Translations under genes and position numbers: made by a program | Origin: Sphingomonas gilva | GTDB lineage: Bacteria > Pseudomonadota > Alphaproteobacteria > Sphingomonadales > Sphingomonadaceae | Assembly (NCBI RefSeq): GCF_003515075.1 | Contig: NZ_QWLV01000006.1 | Span: forward strand, 149,412 to 213,411 | Direction of reading: 5' to 3' | DNA length: 64,000 nucleotides | Notes under the pieces: model-generated | The model's database searches: none | What the model was told of the DNA's origin: nothing | Seen by the model: only the letters and a program-made list of their open reading frames with translations | Shown here: one piece after another, positions 49,473-58,681 of the stretch | Layout: each line of letters opens with the position of its first letter | How positions within the stretch are numbered: position 1 is the stretch's first letter

Positions 49473-50441
49473 ATGCGAAAGCTCGGCTGCTTCGGGCTGG
49501 CGGCGGCGCTCGCGGTCATCGCCGCGCTGTTCCTCGTCGCGCAGAGCTGGGGCGGCAGGGGACCGCTCGAGCAGCCCAGGACCGTCCTCGTTCCCGAAGG
49601 CGCCAGCCTGACGCGCGCGGCGACGGCGATGGAGGAGGCGGGCGCGATCCCCTCCGCCGGCCGTTTCCTGCTGTTCGCCAGGCTGTTCGGCTCGGGCGAG
49701 CCGATCCGCGCCGGCGAGTATCAGCTGCCCGCCGGGATCAGCCAGTCGGACATCCTCAAGATGCTGCAGGGCGGCCGCACGCTGCAGCGCATGGTCACCA
49801 TCCCCGAAGGCATGCCCTCGATCCTGGTGCACGAAAAGCTGATGGCCGAGCCGCTGCTCACGGGGCCGGTGGCGGTGCCGGCGGAGGGCAGCGTGCTGCC
49901 GGACAGCTACAGCTTCCAGCGCGGCGATACGCGCGCGCAGGTTCTCGAGCGGATGCAGAAGGCGATGCGCGAATATCTCGCCGCCGCCTGGAAGAAGCGA
50001 AAGCCCAACATCGCCGTGTCCACCCCCGAAGAGGCGGTCATCCTGGCCTCGATCGTCGAGAAGGAGACGGGCGTGCCTGCCGAGCGGCGCACGGTCGCGG
50101 CGGTCTATTCGAACCGCCTCAAGCGCGGCATGCCGCTGCAGGCCGATCCGACGGTGATCTATCCGGTAACCAAGGGAAAGCCGCTCGGCCGCCGCATCCT
50201 GCGTTCGGAGCTGCAGGCGCAGAACGGCTACAACACCTATGCGATGGCGGGGTTGCCGGCGGGGCCGATCGCCAATCCGGGGCGCGCATCGATCGACGCG
50301 GTGCTCGATCCCGCCCCTTCGACCGCGCTCTATTTCGTGGCGGACGGCAGCGGCGGGCACATCTTCGCCGACACGCTGGAGCAGCACAACGCCAACGTGC
50401 AGAAATGGTACGCCATCCGCCGCGCGCGCGGCGAGATGTAA
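49473..50441 (+). CDS. mltG: Endolytic murein transglycosylase MltG
   Basis: The 322-residue inner-membrane protein has an N-terminal anchor, a LysM-like region (GEYQLPAGISQSDILKMLQGG) and a YceG catalytic domain with ASIVEKETG carrying the catalytic Glu and YNTYAMAGLPAGPIANPG. It cuts nascent glycan strands and sets their length. The acpP-fabF-mltG order is common in Proteobacteria. Confidence 0.95.
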   Translation: MRKLGCFGLAAALAVIAALFLVAQSWGGRGPLEQPRTVLVPEGASLTRAATAMEEAGAIPSAGRFLLFARLFGSGEPIRAGEYQLPAGISQSDILKMLQGGRTLQRMVTIPEGMPSILVHEKLMAEPLLTGPVAVPAEGSVLPDSYSFQRGDTRAQVLERMQKAMREYLAAAWKKRKPNIAVSTPEEAVILASIVEKETGVPAERRTVAAVYSNRLKRGMPLQADPTVIYPVTKGKPLGRRILRSELQAQNGYNTYAMAGLPAGPIANPGRASIDAVLDPAPSTALYFVADGSGGHIFADTLEQHNANVQKWYAIRRARGEM

Positions 50442-50444
50442 GGC

Positions 50445-51095
50445 TCAGCAGGTGGATTTGGTCGCGTTCTCGGTATTGTAGATCTTGGTCAGATCGCGAC
50501 GCTCGCGCACCGTCATCGACGCGATCTCCCGGATGGTGCCAAGGTCGCCCATGAGGAACTTGCCTGCGATCAATGGCTGGTATTCATAGAATACCTCGAC
50601 GAAATGGGTCGCGCTTCCTGCGGGCACACCGACGGTTCGGCCCGGCGGCCCCATGCCGGGCAGGTTGTCGTTCCCCGTCTTGCCGTAGGTGTCGGATGGA
50701 AACGACGTAAGCCCGCGGCACCGCTGCCAGGTCACCTTCACCCGGCCGTTTCCGGTGGGCGCGGATGCCGGTTCGATGTTCGAAAGGACGACGCGCCCGT
50801 GCTCGTACAGGTCCAGCTCGCCCGCCTGCAGGCCGGCCCCCGTCAGCACGTCGTTGATGTTGGTTTCGCTGATCGTCTTGGCCGACAGCAGCGAGCCGGT
50901 TCCCATGCGCGAGGCATGATCGGCGACGTGCAACGCGACCTGGCTGATGCGCATCTTGGTCGTCACATAATTGGCGAGCTCGGACCCGCTCAGCATCATC
51001 AGCAGGAAGACCGGCATGCCATAGGCGAATTCAAGCAGCGCGACGGCGCTTTTGTCCGTCCGCAACCGACGCAGAGTATCGGGAATGGCTTTCAT
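50445..51095 (-). CDS. TadE/TadG-like pilus-associated protein
   Basis: The 216-residue protein has a TadE-type N-terminus (DKSAVALLEFAYGMPVFLLMMLSGSELANYV) with a prepilin-like hydrophobic helix and Glu. The rest is predicted periplasmic. It is the last of three related minus-strand genes. The start at 51095 is placed at MKAIPDTLRRL because an upstream extension is not conserved. These proteins are minor parts of Flp/Tad pili. Confidence 0.82.
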   Translation of the reverse strand: MKAIPDTLRRLRTDKSAVALLEFAYGMPVFLLMMLSGSELANYVTTKMRISQVALHVADHASRMGTGSLLSAKTISETNINDVLTGAGLQAGELDLYEHGRVVLSNIEPASAPTGNGRVKVTWQRCRGLTSFPSDTYGKTGNDNLPGMGPPGRTVGVPAGSATHFVEVFYEYQPLIAGKFLMGDLGTIREIASMTVRERRDLTKIYNTENATKSTC

Positions 51096-51105
51096 CGCGC
51101 GGTCC

Positions 51106-51708
51106 TCATGCACAATTGCGCACCGTCGGCGCGGCATAGCTGCCCTGATCGCCATAGGGCTGGTTGGCCAGGATCATGGCTCCGGTGACCGTCGTCGTGT
51201 CCGAAAAGCCCAGCATGGCATTCATCGGGAACATCCGGGGATATTCGACCGTGACGGTGTAGAGCACCGAATCCTTGGCGCCGCCCTGGCCGTCGTCGGC
51301 GCCATCGGCGTCGCGAACATGGTTATGGTTCTGGTCCTCGAAGGGCTCGCCCGCATCGCATTTGCCGTTGGCGTTGGTGTCGGTGAACGGCTCCGCCTTG
51401 GCCGCCGCGGCGGCCGAGAAGGTGCGGTAATAGCGCCGTTTGAAGGTGATTTCGGCATTGTTGGCCAGCGCCTTCACCTGCTTCTCCACCTTGGCGTCGA
51501 TCGTCTCACGGTTGTCCAGCCCCGATTCCAGGCCCGAATCGCGCGCCGACTTCTGCATCACGCCCTGAAGAACCGTCTTCATGTAGAGGGTGTGCCCCAT
51601 GTCGAACGCGCCGATCAGCAACAGGCACAGCACCGGCGCGACGATAGCGAACTCCACCAGCGTCGCGCCGCGCCTGTCGCGCCGGAGAGACCGGGCAAGG
51701 CGCCTCAT
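51106..51708 (-). CDS. TadE-like pilus-associated protein with Ca-like Asp-rich segment
   Basis: The 200-residue protein starts RRDRRGATLVEFAIVAPVLCLLLIGAFDMGHTLY, a classic TadE segment. The middle carries FTDTNANGKCDAGEPFEDQNHNHVRDADG, an Asp/Asn-rich stretch like calcium-binding dockerin or EF-type loops, which is unusual for a TadE protein. Its start overlaps the stop of the TadG-like gene in ATGA. Confidence 0.82.
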   Translation of the reverse strand: MRRLARSLRRDRRGATLVEFAIVAPVLCLLLIGAFDMGHTLYMKTVLQGVMQKSARDSGLESGLDNRETIDAKVEKQVKALANNAEITFKRRYYRTFSAAAAAKAEPFTDTNANGKCDAGEPFEDQNHNHVRDADGADDGQGGAKDSVLYTVTVEYPRMFPMNAMLGFSDTTTVTGAMILANQPYGDQGSYAAPTVRNCA

Positions 51709-53750
51709 TTGGTGAGCCTCAATTGGGAGATCTGGTCGGCGATCGAGCGGAAGGTGGCGATCAGATCGTCGGAGCCGTCGGCCTGGAAGAACCGTCCCGG
51801 CGTGGCGCAGTTCTTCAGCCGGTTCTTGGTCGTCTCGTTGTTGCCGTCGCCGAACGAGATCACCCACAGCGTGATGTTCTTGTTCTTCACCGCGGTGCAT
51901 AGCGCCTCGAACCGGGCGTTGACCTGGTCGACCAGCTGGCTGCTCGATGGGGCTTCGCCGTCGTCGGTGGTGCGGCGATCGAACCATGGCAAACCGTAGG
52001 GCCCATAGTCCGTGTTGCTCGCCACCGTGTCGCCGTCGCTCATGAAGATCATGTGGCGTTCGATCTCGCCGCCCTGGGGCGTGAACTCGTTGTCGGCGCG
52101 GAAGATGCCCGTGGGCGACATGAAACGCGCCCCCCAGATCATGCCGATGTCATGATAGGTGTTTCCATCCGGAACCAGCCGATCGACATAATCGTCGAAA
52201 TCGGCTGCATTCGGCCATTGCTGCAAACGCCGCGCCTCGGTCGGGCAGTAATAGGGAACGTTGTTGTAGTAATTGGTCGCGGTGAGCGATTCCGCCCGAT
52301 TCATCTGGTTCCAGTTGCTCGTGACGCGTCGCGGATAGATAACGTCCGGCAGCGCCGGCCCCCATAGGGTCCGCTGGTCGCCGGCAACCGGCACGTTGTC
52401 GATGTCGAGATCTTCGGCATCGGCGGGAATGGGCGAATAGCTCGCTTGCTTGACCGTGGCGCGTTCCTCGATGCAGCCGTCCCAGGCGATCGTTCGATCC
52501 GATCCGCCATTGCCGATCGGCAGCACCAGATCATCGTTCCAGCCGGTGCCGTTCTTCAGTCCGCTGACGTTGAGCATAACTGGCGCGTAACGCCACTGGT
52601 TGAACACCACGCGCGTGTTCTCGACACCTTCATCCGACCGCGAATAGGTGCGGATCATGTCATATTCGACGTCGCGCATGTCATAGGTGCAGCGATTGTT
52701 GTTGTTATGCGTCCGCCTGTATTCGACATATTCGTGCCGCTGCCTGGTCTTCCATGTGACGGTGCGAACGCCGTTGGATTCGGTCGTGCTCTCGTCAAAT
52801 GGCCCGCTCTCATTCTCCTCCGGAACATGCGCGGTGTTTGCCGGCTGGTTGTCGCGGCACCAGGTCGAGGTGACATTATAGTGGCGGTCGTAGCGCTCCC
52901 AGCTGTCGGTATCCTGATTGTCGCGGCCGTCGCTGCCGGTTTGCGTGACCTGGCCGGGCGTTTCGTACGTGTAATACGTCTCGGTCGTGGTTTGCGCCTC
53001 GCGCGACTGATACTGCCATCGATCGGCCATCCACGCCGTGGGCAGCAGACGGCCGACATTGACGTTGGTCGCGTAGGGCATGAACCCGAAGCGGATTTGC
53101 ACCTGCGATCCGGTGCCGCCGTTCGGGCCCGGTCCGGAGCCGCAGGTCGCCTCGGTATCGAGCCGCGCGACGACTTCGTAGAAGCAGCGCACCGCCTTGC
53201 GAAGACCCACGATCTTGGTGTCGGTGTCCGATGACCTTGCCTTCGAAGCCATCGACCCGGTGGTGTCGAGGACGAACATCACATCTGTGTTGGGCAGACG
53301 CATTTCGGCGTCGCAGGTGACGCTGATCGTCTCGGTCGCGTGCTTGAATATCTTCATCAGCGTCATCGGCACCTTGGCCGACGCCGTGCCGGACACCTTG
53401 CCCGCCGATTCGGTATAGGTGCGCGTCAGGTCGCTGGTGCCGTAATCGCCGGTCTTGAAATTGCCGTCGAAGAACTGTTCGGCCGCGTTGCGCGGCGCAT
53501 AGCTGCTCTGCCCCCAGGTGCCCCCGCCCATGACCTTGCGGCCGGCGAGCGCGCCCGCGTCGCACGCCTGTTGCAGGCGCGTCTTGGTCAGGTACATGCG
53601 GCTCATGTCGACGGCGCCGCCGACCAGCCCAGCGAGCGGGATCAGGCTGATCGCCAGCATCGCGATCGTGTTGCCCGCGCGATCGCGACGGAGACGCTGG
53701 AGCGTTCCGGCCCGCGGATTCTTGGCGTCAGGAATAGAAGTCATGCGCAT
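51705..53750 (-). CDS. TadG-like pilus protein with von Willebrand factor A domain
   Basis: The 681-residue protein has an N-terminal TadE/G helix (RDRAGNTIAMLAISLIPLAGLVGGAVDMSR). A vWA domain follows, whose metal site is the variant VMFVLDTTGSMASKAR instead of DxSxS. The C-terminal half contains EIERHMIFMSDGD and LWVISFGDGNNE, which complete the vWA fold. A large Tyr/Asn/Arg-rich insertion separates the two parts. It heads the three-gene Tad-like cluster, but no tadA, cpa or flp gene is near. Confidence 0.85.
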   Translation of the reverse strand: MRMTSIPDAKNPRAGTLQRLRRDRAGNTIAMLAISLIPLAGLVGGAVDMSRMYLTKTRLQQACDAGALAGRKVMGGGTWGQSSYAPRNAAEQFFDGNFKTGDYGTSDLTRTYTESAGKVSGTASAKVPMTLMKIFKHATETISVTCDAEMRLPNTDVMFVLDTTGSMASKARSSDTDTKIVGLRKAVRCFYEVVARLDTEATCGSGPGPNGGTGSQVQIRFGFMPYATNVNVGRLLPTAWMADRWQYQSREAQTTTETYYTYETPGQVTQTGSDGRDNQDTDSWERYDRHYNVTSTWCRDNQPANTAHVPEENESGPFDESTTESNGVRTVTWKTRQRHEYVEYRRTHNNNNRCTYDMRDVEYDMIRTYSRSDEGVENTRVVFNQWRYAPVMLNVSGLKNGTGWNDDLVLPIGNGGSDRTIAWDGCIEERATVKQASYSPIPADAEDLDIDNVPVAGDQRTLWGPALPDVIYPRRVTSNWNQMNRAESLTATNYYNNVPYYCPTEARRLQQWPNAADFDDYVDRLVPDGNTYHDIGMIWGARFMSPTGIFRADNEFTPQGGEIERHMIFMSDGDTVASNTDYGPYGLPWFDRRTTDDGEAPSSSQLVDQVNARFEALCTAVKNKNITLWVISFGDGNNETTKNRLKNCATPGRFFQADGSDDLIATFRSIADQISQLRLTK

Positions 53751-53858
53751 GCCCCACCCGGCGAATTACCGGTCCATCAGGGACGCTATCGGGCAATCGT
53801 TGCTAATGGCCGCTCAAGCGACAGGGTTAATGGCGCGTTTTCCATATGTTGGCCCGCG

Positions 53859-54527
53859 ATGACGCAAAGTCTGTCCGATCCCGACCGGGTGCTGGCCCTG
53901 GCTTATGCGCCGGTCGATCGCCGCAGAGCTCTGGCGGCCCTGTTCGGGCTGGACGAAGCGCTGGGTCAGGTGGTGCGCGGCGCGCGCGATCCGCTGCTGT
54001 GCCAGATGCGGCTGACCTGGTGGCACGAGGCGCTGTCGGGGTTGGGCGGCGGGCCTGCTCCGTCCGACCCCGCGCTCGTCGAACTGATCGAGGCAGGCGT
54101 GGTGCCCGATATGTCCGGGACGGCGCTTGCCGCGCTGGTCGACGGCTGGGAGGCATTGCTCGAACCGGACATGACCGATGATGATCTCGCCGCCTTCGCC
54201 GAAGGGCGGGGCGCGCGGATGTTCACGCTCGGCGCCGAGATGCTGGGCGCCGATCATCCAGCCTTGGACGATGCGGGCCGCGGATGGGCGTTGTGCGATC
54301 TGGCGCGGCACAGTTCCGATCCGGCGCTGAGCGCGCGCGCGCTGGCCATGGCGGGGCGTGCCCTGCGGCATGCAATGGACGCGGCATGGCCGCTGCGGCT
54401 GCGGGCGTTGGGTGCGCTGGCGGCCTTGGCCCAGGGCGATACGGTGCGCGGCGCGGACAGGTTGCGGCCGGCGGGCCACCCGCTCAGGACGCTGCGGGCG
54501 CTTCGGCACCGTTTGACCGGCCGATAG
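53859..54527 (+). CDS. Short squalene/phytoene synthase-like protein
   Basis: The 222-residue protein resembles the N-terminal half of squalene/phytoene synthases (DPDRVLALAYAPVDRRRALAALFGLDEAL...RLTWWHEAL), but the two Asp-rich substrate motifs are not seen and the length is short. Such proteins resemble the NDUFAF6 type linked to complex I assembly rather than true carotenoid enzymes. Function is uncertain. It is divergent from the TadG-like gene. Confidence 0.75.
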   Translation: MTQSLSDPDRVLALAYAPVDRRRALAALFGLDEALGQVVRGARDPLLCQMRLTWWHEALSGLGGGPAPSDPALVELIEAGVVPDMSGTALAALVDGWEALLEPDMTDDDLAAFAEGRGARMFTLGAEMLGADHPALDDAGRGWALCDLARHSSDPALSARALAMAGRALRHAMDAAWPLRLRALGALAALAQGDTVRGADRLRPAGHPLRTLRALRHRLTGR

Positions 54528-54565
54528 TGATTGCCTTAGCATCCGGCGCCGGGGAGGTACTGAAA

Positions 54566-55021
54566 ATGTGGCGATTTCTTGCCGGAGCGCTGTCGGCGAT
54601 GCTGCTGATGGGGGCGGGGCTGGTGCTGTGGAACTCGCAAGCCGCGAGCGAGCAGGCAATCCCCGATCCGCCGCCACCGCCGCCAGCCGCGGCGACCGCC
54701 CGGCCTTTGCCGGAGACCGTCCCCGCCGCGACCGCCAAGACCCGCGAGGAGCGCCGCTTCGACCGCTACGACAGGGACCGCAACGGCGCGATCACGCGTG
54801 AGGAATATCTGCGGCAACGGCGCAAGGCATATGCCAAGCTGGACACCAACGGCGATGGCCGGCTGGGCTTCGAGGAGTGGGCGATCAGGACCACCACCAA
54901 GTTCGCCACCGCCGACGGCGACAAATCGGGCGCGATGAGCCGCACCGAATTCGCCACCACCGCGGTCAAGCGGCGTGCTCCGGCTCGGCGCGACTGTCCG
55001 CCGGTCGAGTCGGACGGTTAG
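54566..55021 (+). CDS. EF-hand protein with N-terminal membrane anchor
   Basis: The 151-residue protein has one transmembrane or signal helix ([19 protein letters not shown]), a proline-rich linker and three EF-hand loops: [24 protein letters not shown] and [12 protein letters not shown]. It should bind calcium in the periplasm. GGGGAGG precedes the ATG at 54566. The last 56 bases overlap trmFO on the other strand. Confidence 0.83.
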   Translation: MWRFLAGALSAMLLMGAGLVLWNSQAASEQAIPDPPPPPPAAATARPLPETVPAATAKTREERRFDRYDRDRNGAITREEYLRQRRKAYAKLDTNGDGRLGFEEWAIRTTTKFATADGDKSGAMSRTEFATTAVKRRAPARRDCPPVESDG

Positions 55022-56354
55022 CCGTCCATCCGGCGAGCGCTTCGCGCGCGCGGGCGGTGTAGAGCTTCTTGCGATCAGCCTTCCGGGTCCTGCCCGGGAT
55101 CGGCGGAAACAGGCCGAAATTGACGTTCATCGGCTGATAGGTCTCGACCTCCGCCTCTCCGGTGATGTGCGACAGGAGCGCGCCGAGCGCGGTCTCGCGG
55201 GGCGGCGGCGGCAGATCCGCGCGGGCCAGCTCGGCCGCGGCGAAGCGGCCGGCGAGCAGACCGATCGCGGCGCTTTCGACATAGCCTTCGCAGCCGGTGA
55301 TCTGGCCAGCGAAGCGGATATGCGGCGCCGATTTCAGCCGCAGCGTGCGATCGAGCAGGATCGGCGACTGGATGAAGGTGTTACGGTGCAGCCCGCCCAG
55401 CCGGGCGAACTCGGCGTTCTCGAGGCCCGGTATCGTGCGGAACAACCTGACCTGTTCGGCATGTTTGAGCTTGGTCTGGAAGCCGACCATGTTCCACAGC
55501 GTGCCGTCCTTGTTGTCCTGCCGTAGCTGGACGACCGCGTGCGGCCAGCGCCCGGTGCGCGGATCGTCGAGCCCTACCGGCTTCATCGGCCCGAAGCGCA
55601 GCGTGTCGAAGCCGCGCTCCGCCATCACCTCGATCGGCATGCAGCCCTCGAAATAGGGGGTGTCGCGCTCCCAGTCCTTGAACTCGGTCTTCTCGCCATC
55701 GAGCAGGCCCTGGTGGAAGGCGGCATATTGATCACGATCCATCGGGCAGTTGATGTAATCCTTGCCGTCGCCTTTATTCCATCGCGATTGGAACCAGGCG
55801 GTGTCGAAATCGATGCTGTCGCGGTGGACGATCGGCGCGATCGCGTCGAAGAAGGCGAGATGATCGCTGCCCGTCGCGCCGGCGACGCTGGCGGCGAGCG
55901 TCGCCGCGGTGAGCGGGCCGGTCGCGACGATGGTGAGGCCTTCCGACGGCAGCGTGTCGATGCGCTCGCGGACGATCTCGATATTGGGATGCGCGGCGAG
56001 GCGGGCGGTGACGCCGGCCGAGAAGCCGTCCCGATCCACCGCCAGCGCCGAACCGGCGGGGACGCGGTGCTCGTCGCCCTGCGCCATGATGATCGATCCC
56101 AGCGACCGCATCTCGGCGTGGAGCAGCCCCACCGCGTTGGATTCGGCGTCGTCGGAGCGGAAGCTGTTCGAGCAGACAAGCTCGGCGAGGCCATCGGTCT
56201 GGTGCGCGGGAGTCACCTCACCACTGCCGCGCATTTCCGACAGGCGAACGCGCACACCAGCCTCCGCCAGCTGCCATGCGGCCTCCGATCCGGCGAGGCC
56301 GCCGCCCACGATATGCACCTGGTGATTCGCCAATGATTCGCCCTTGCGTCGCAA
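54966..56354 (-). CDS. trmFO: Methylenetetrahydrofolate-tRNA-(uracil-5-)-methyltransferase
   Basis: TrmFO methylates U54 of tRNA using methylenetetrahydrofolate and FAD. The protein has about 462 residues, with the FAD-binding [20 protein letters not shown] near the start, [23 protein letters not shown] and the Cys-containing CPMDRDQY. The start may lie a few codons in (TTG before [11 protein letters not shown]). The C-terminal tail overlaps the EF-hand gene by 56 bases. Confidence 0.96.
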   Translation of the reverse strand: MRRKGESLANHQVHIVGGGLAGSEAAWQLAEAGVRVRLSEMRGSGEVTPAHQTDGLAELVCSNSFRSDDAESNAVGLLHAEMRSLGSIIMAQGDEHRVPAGSALAVDRDGFSAGVTARLAAHPNIEIVRERIDTLPSEGLTIVATGPLTAATLAASVAGATGSDHLAFFDAIAPIVHRDSIDFDTAWFQSRWNKGDGKDYINCPMDRDQYAAFHQGLLDGEKTEFKDWERDTPYFEGCMPIEVMAERGFDTLRFGPMKPVGLDDPRTGRWPHAVVQLRQDNKDGTLWNMVGFQTKLKHAEQVRLFRTIPGLENAEFARLGGLHRNTFIQSPILLDRTLRLKSAPHIRFAGQITGCEGYVESAAIGLLAGRFAAAELARADLPPPPRETALGALLSHITGEAEVETYQPMNVNFGLFPPIPGRTRKADRKKLYTARAREALAGWTANRPTRPADSRAEPEHAA

Positions 56355-56458
56355 AAGTCGCAGCAGTTCGGCAATTCCGTTGCGCGACCATGTTGCTTTG
56401 TTTCAAGCTCCCGACCACGATAGCGAAACGCGATCATGTAGGACAGCGGGGACAGGGG

Positions 56459-57076
56459 ATGCGGTGGATCTGGTGGGCGGCGATCGTCGCGGGGGTGAGC
56501 TATTTCTTTGCCGACGATCTGGGCGTGCACGGCGCGGCGCTGATCGCCTGGAAGGGCGCGGGCGTCGGGCTGCTGGCGGCATGGGCGGCGACGCAGGCGG
56601 AGAGCGGCGACGGTAGGCTGCTCGCGCTCGTGCTGGCGCTGCATGCGCTGGGCGACGTGCTGCTCGAGACGCACGGGCTGACCGTGGGAGCGGTCGCCTT
56701 CCTGGCGGGCCATATCGTCGCGGTCGCGCTCTATCTGCGTAACCGGCGGCCGAATCCGAGCTCCACGCAGATCGCGCTGGCGACCGCACTGCTGATCGGA
56801 ACGCCGCTGATTTCGTGGTTGTTGACCCGCGACCCGCTGGTGACGCTGTATGCGACGGGCCTCGGCGCGATGGCGGCGGCCGCCTGGGCCAGCCGGTTCC
56901 CGCGCTACCGGCTGGGGCTGGGCGCGGTGCTGTTCGTGATTTCCGACCTGCTGATCTTCGCGCGGATGGGGCCGCTCGCCGGTTCGGCCATACCCGACCT
57001 GCTGGTATGGCCGACCTATTTCGGCGGTCAGGCGCTGATCGCGACGGCGGGCGTCCGGACGTTGCGGGCGGGCTGA
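56459..57076 (+). CDS. YhhN family protein (lysoplasmalogenase-like)
   Basis: The 205-residue integral membrane protein has eight predicted transmembrane segments. LHALGDVLLET is the acidic motif typical of YhhN/TMEM86 lysoplasmalogenases, and VLFVISDLLIFARMG is the second one. It would cleave vinyl-ether lysolipids, though the bacterial role is not established. It converges on the next gene with a 49-base overlap. Confidence 0.87.
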   Translation: MRWIWWAAIVAGVSYFFADDLGVHGAALIAWKGAGVGLLAAWAATQAESGDGRLLALVLALHALGDVLLETHGLTVGAVAFLAGHIVAVALYLRNRRPNPSSTQIALATALLIGTPLISWLLTRDPLVTLYATGLGAMAAAAWASRFPRYRLGLGAVLFVISDLLIFARMGPLAGSAIPDLLVWPTYFGGQALIATAGVRTLRAG

Positions 57077-57696
57077 GCAGGCGTGCCCCAGCGCACCTTC
57101 CACCGCGCGACCCCGGCGCAGAGCGCGCCGGTGATCGCCATCGCGCCGATCCCCTGCGGGCCGGAGCCGAACAGCGCCGCCAGGACCATGCCGAACGGCG
57201 CGCCGACGCCCATCCAGGCGAGCGGGTGCCGCCAGCCGCGCCCCGCTTCGCCCAGCTTTCCCATCAGCAGCGAGCCGAGGCAGACGGGGACGGCGGCCAG
57301 GATCGCGCCGATCACGACCGTGAAGGGAAGCGCTGCGATCATCGCGAAGGCGATCGCGGGCGCAGCAAGGCCTTCGACGAGCGGGATGCTCATCACGAAG
57401 ATCGGTCCGGCGAGCAGGATCGCCAGGCCTGCGCCGAATGCGCGGTTGTCGACGCTCTCATCGGGCGGGTCGATCATCGGCTGGGGCTCGGCCGCGGGCG
57501 GCGCGGGGCGGGGATGCAGCAGATCGGCGGGCGGCAACACGTCCGCCGCGTCGGGCGCGAGCCAGAAGGCGGAGGGGCATTGGCGATAGGTTCCGCCATA
57601 ATCCCGTTCCCAATCGAAGCCAAAATGCGCCGCCTTCGATCCTTCGCTCAGTTCTGTAAATCCAGAAACTTTTTGGCGTTCGTCGAGCACATGCAT
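57028..57696 (-). CDS. Hypothetical membrane protein
   Basis: The 222-residue protein has a soluble N-terminal ~75 residues with FGFDWERDYGG, then four or five hydrophobic segments (AGLAILLAGPIFVMSIPLV and on). No family is recognised. It lies downstream of the GbsR-type regulator on the same strand and carries a near copy of that regulator's operator inside its first codons (57651-57669). The end overlaps the YhhN gene. Confidence 0.72.
   Translation of the reverse strand: MHVLDERQKVSGFTELSEGSKAAHFGFDWERDYGGTYRQCPSAFWLAPDAADVLPPADLLHPRPAPPAAEPQPMIDPPDESVDNRAFGAGLAILLAGPIFVMSIPLVEGLAAPAIAFAMIAALPFTVVIGAILAAVPVCLGSLLMGKLGEAGRGWRHPLAWMGVGAPFGMVLAALFGSGPQGIGAMAITGALCAGVARWKVRWGTPAQPARNVRTPAVAISA
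57651..57669. promoter_or_regulatory. Second TTCTG-TAAA-CAGAA operator-like site
   Basis: TTCTG TAAATC CAGAA matches the perfect site at 58289-58306 in arm sequence, spacing and the TAAA centre. It lies 27-45 bases inside the hypothetical membrane gene. Regulation from this position is uncertain. Confidence 0.35.
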
Positions 57697-57726
57697 GACA
57701 ACCTCCTTGCTTCTTGAGTTTGGACC

Positions 57727-58278
57727 CTAATCCTTCGCTTTGCCGGCAAGCGGCGCGACGAAGCGGGCGACCTTGCCGCCGAGCTTCATCAGGGCGACGA
57801 GGGTGGGCCTGGGCAGGACCCGGACCTGTTCGTACCAGCCGCCCAATGTGCCGAGGAATTCGTGCATCCGCCCGACGCGCTCACGCAGCTGCGCGGGGGC
57901 GGCGGCGTCATCCTTCAGCCGCGCGGCGAGCTCGCCCAGGAGCGCGATGGTCGGATCGATCTCGCGCCGCTTGCGCTCGGCGACGATGCGCATCAGCATT
58001 TCCCACAGATCGGTCTCCGCGGTGAAATGGTCGCGCCGGTCGCCCTCGACATGCACGCGGCGGACGATGCCGTAGCCCTGCAGCTCCTTGAGCGCGGTCG
58101 ACACGTTGGAGCGCGCCAGCGTCAGCCCCTCGACGATGTCGTCGGCGGGGAGGGGCCTGTCCGAGAGATAGAGCAGCGCATGGACCTGCGCGACCGAACG
58201 GTTGACCCCCCAATGCGTCCCCATCTCCCCCCAGTGAAGGATGAAGGCGCGGGCGTCGGGATGGTCGAGCAGCTGCAC
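57727..58278 (-). CDS. GbsR/MarR-type transcriptional regulator
   Basis: The 183-residue protein has a winged-helix domain (MGTHWGVNRSVAQVHALLYLSDRPLPADDIVEGLTLARSNVSTALKELQGYGIVRRVHVEGDR) of the GbsR type and a helical C-terminal part. A GTG start at 58278 is preferred because AAAGGA lies 7 bases upstream. An ATG at 58317 would lie on the operator itself. A perfect inverted repeat overlaps its own promoter, so autoregulation is likely. The signal it senses is unknown. Confidence 0.87.
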   Translation of the reverse strand: MQLLDHPDARAFILHWGEMGTHWGVNRSVAQVHALLYLSDRPLPADDIVEGLTLARSNVSTALKELQGYGIVRRVHVEGDRRDHFTAETDLWEMLMRIVAERKRREIDPTIALLGELAARLKDDAAAPAQLRERVGRMHEFLGTLGGWYEQVRVLPRPTLVALMKLGGKVARFVAPLAGKAKD

Positions 58279-58288
58279 TATACCGTCC

Positions 58289-58331
58289 TTTCTGTAAAGA
58301 CAGAAATAACAGGACATCGTGTTGGAGTCAA
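58289..58331 (-). promoter_or_regulatory. Promoter and operator of the GbsR-type regulator
   Basis: On the minus strand TTGACT (58326-58331), a 17-base spacer and TATTTC (58303-58308) form the promoter. TTTCTGT and ACAGAAA, spaced by four bases (58289-58306), are a perfect inverted repeat overlapping the -10 and the start site, the expected place for self-repression. Confidence 0.7.
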
Positions 58332-58368
58332 GTCGCAGGACGTGGAAATGCTGATCGTGTGGAGGATT

Positions 58369-58595
58369 GGTTCACGCGAAGGCGCGAAGGCGCGAAGGCG
58401 CGAAGAAGAAGGTGTTTTCACGCGGAGGCGCGGAGGGCGCGGAGAAAGAGAAGGATAAGGCGCTGCGCGGCAAAGGGCCATTTCCTCCCACGATCTCGGC
58501 GCGAACATACCTCTTCGCGCCTTCGCGCCTTCGCGTGAACCCCTCTTCTTCTTCTTCTTCTTCTTCTCCGCGATCTCCGCGGCTCCGCGTGAAAA
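58369..58595. repeat. GTTCACGC-family nested inverted-repeat element without ORF
   Basis: Left arms at 58369-58405 (GGTTCACGCGAAGGCGCG) and about 58416-58443 (TTCACGCGGAGGCGCGG) are answered by right arms at 58512-58540 (GCGCCTTCGCGTGAAC) and 58565-58595 (CGGCTCCGCGTGAAAAC). The interior is about 70 bases with no gene. A CTT microsatellite at 58544-58567 lies between the right arms. Confidence 0.75.
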
Positions 58596-58681
58596 CACCT
58601 GTCTTCCGGTTTGAATGGGGGGAAGACGGTGCCTCCCGGCGAATCGTGGAGCCAGCCGCCGTCGCGCGCGTTATCACCCGC

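Noticed and set aside
58278..58598. Basic frames (HAKARRRE-type) within the GTTCACGC repeats
   Set aside because: They are translations of repeat arms only, seen wherever these repeats occur.
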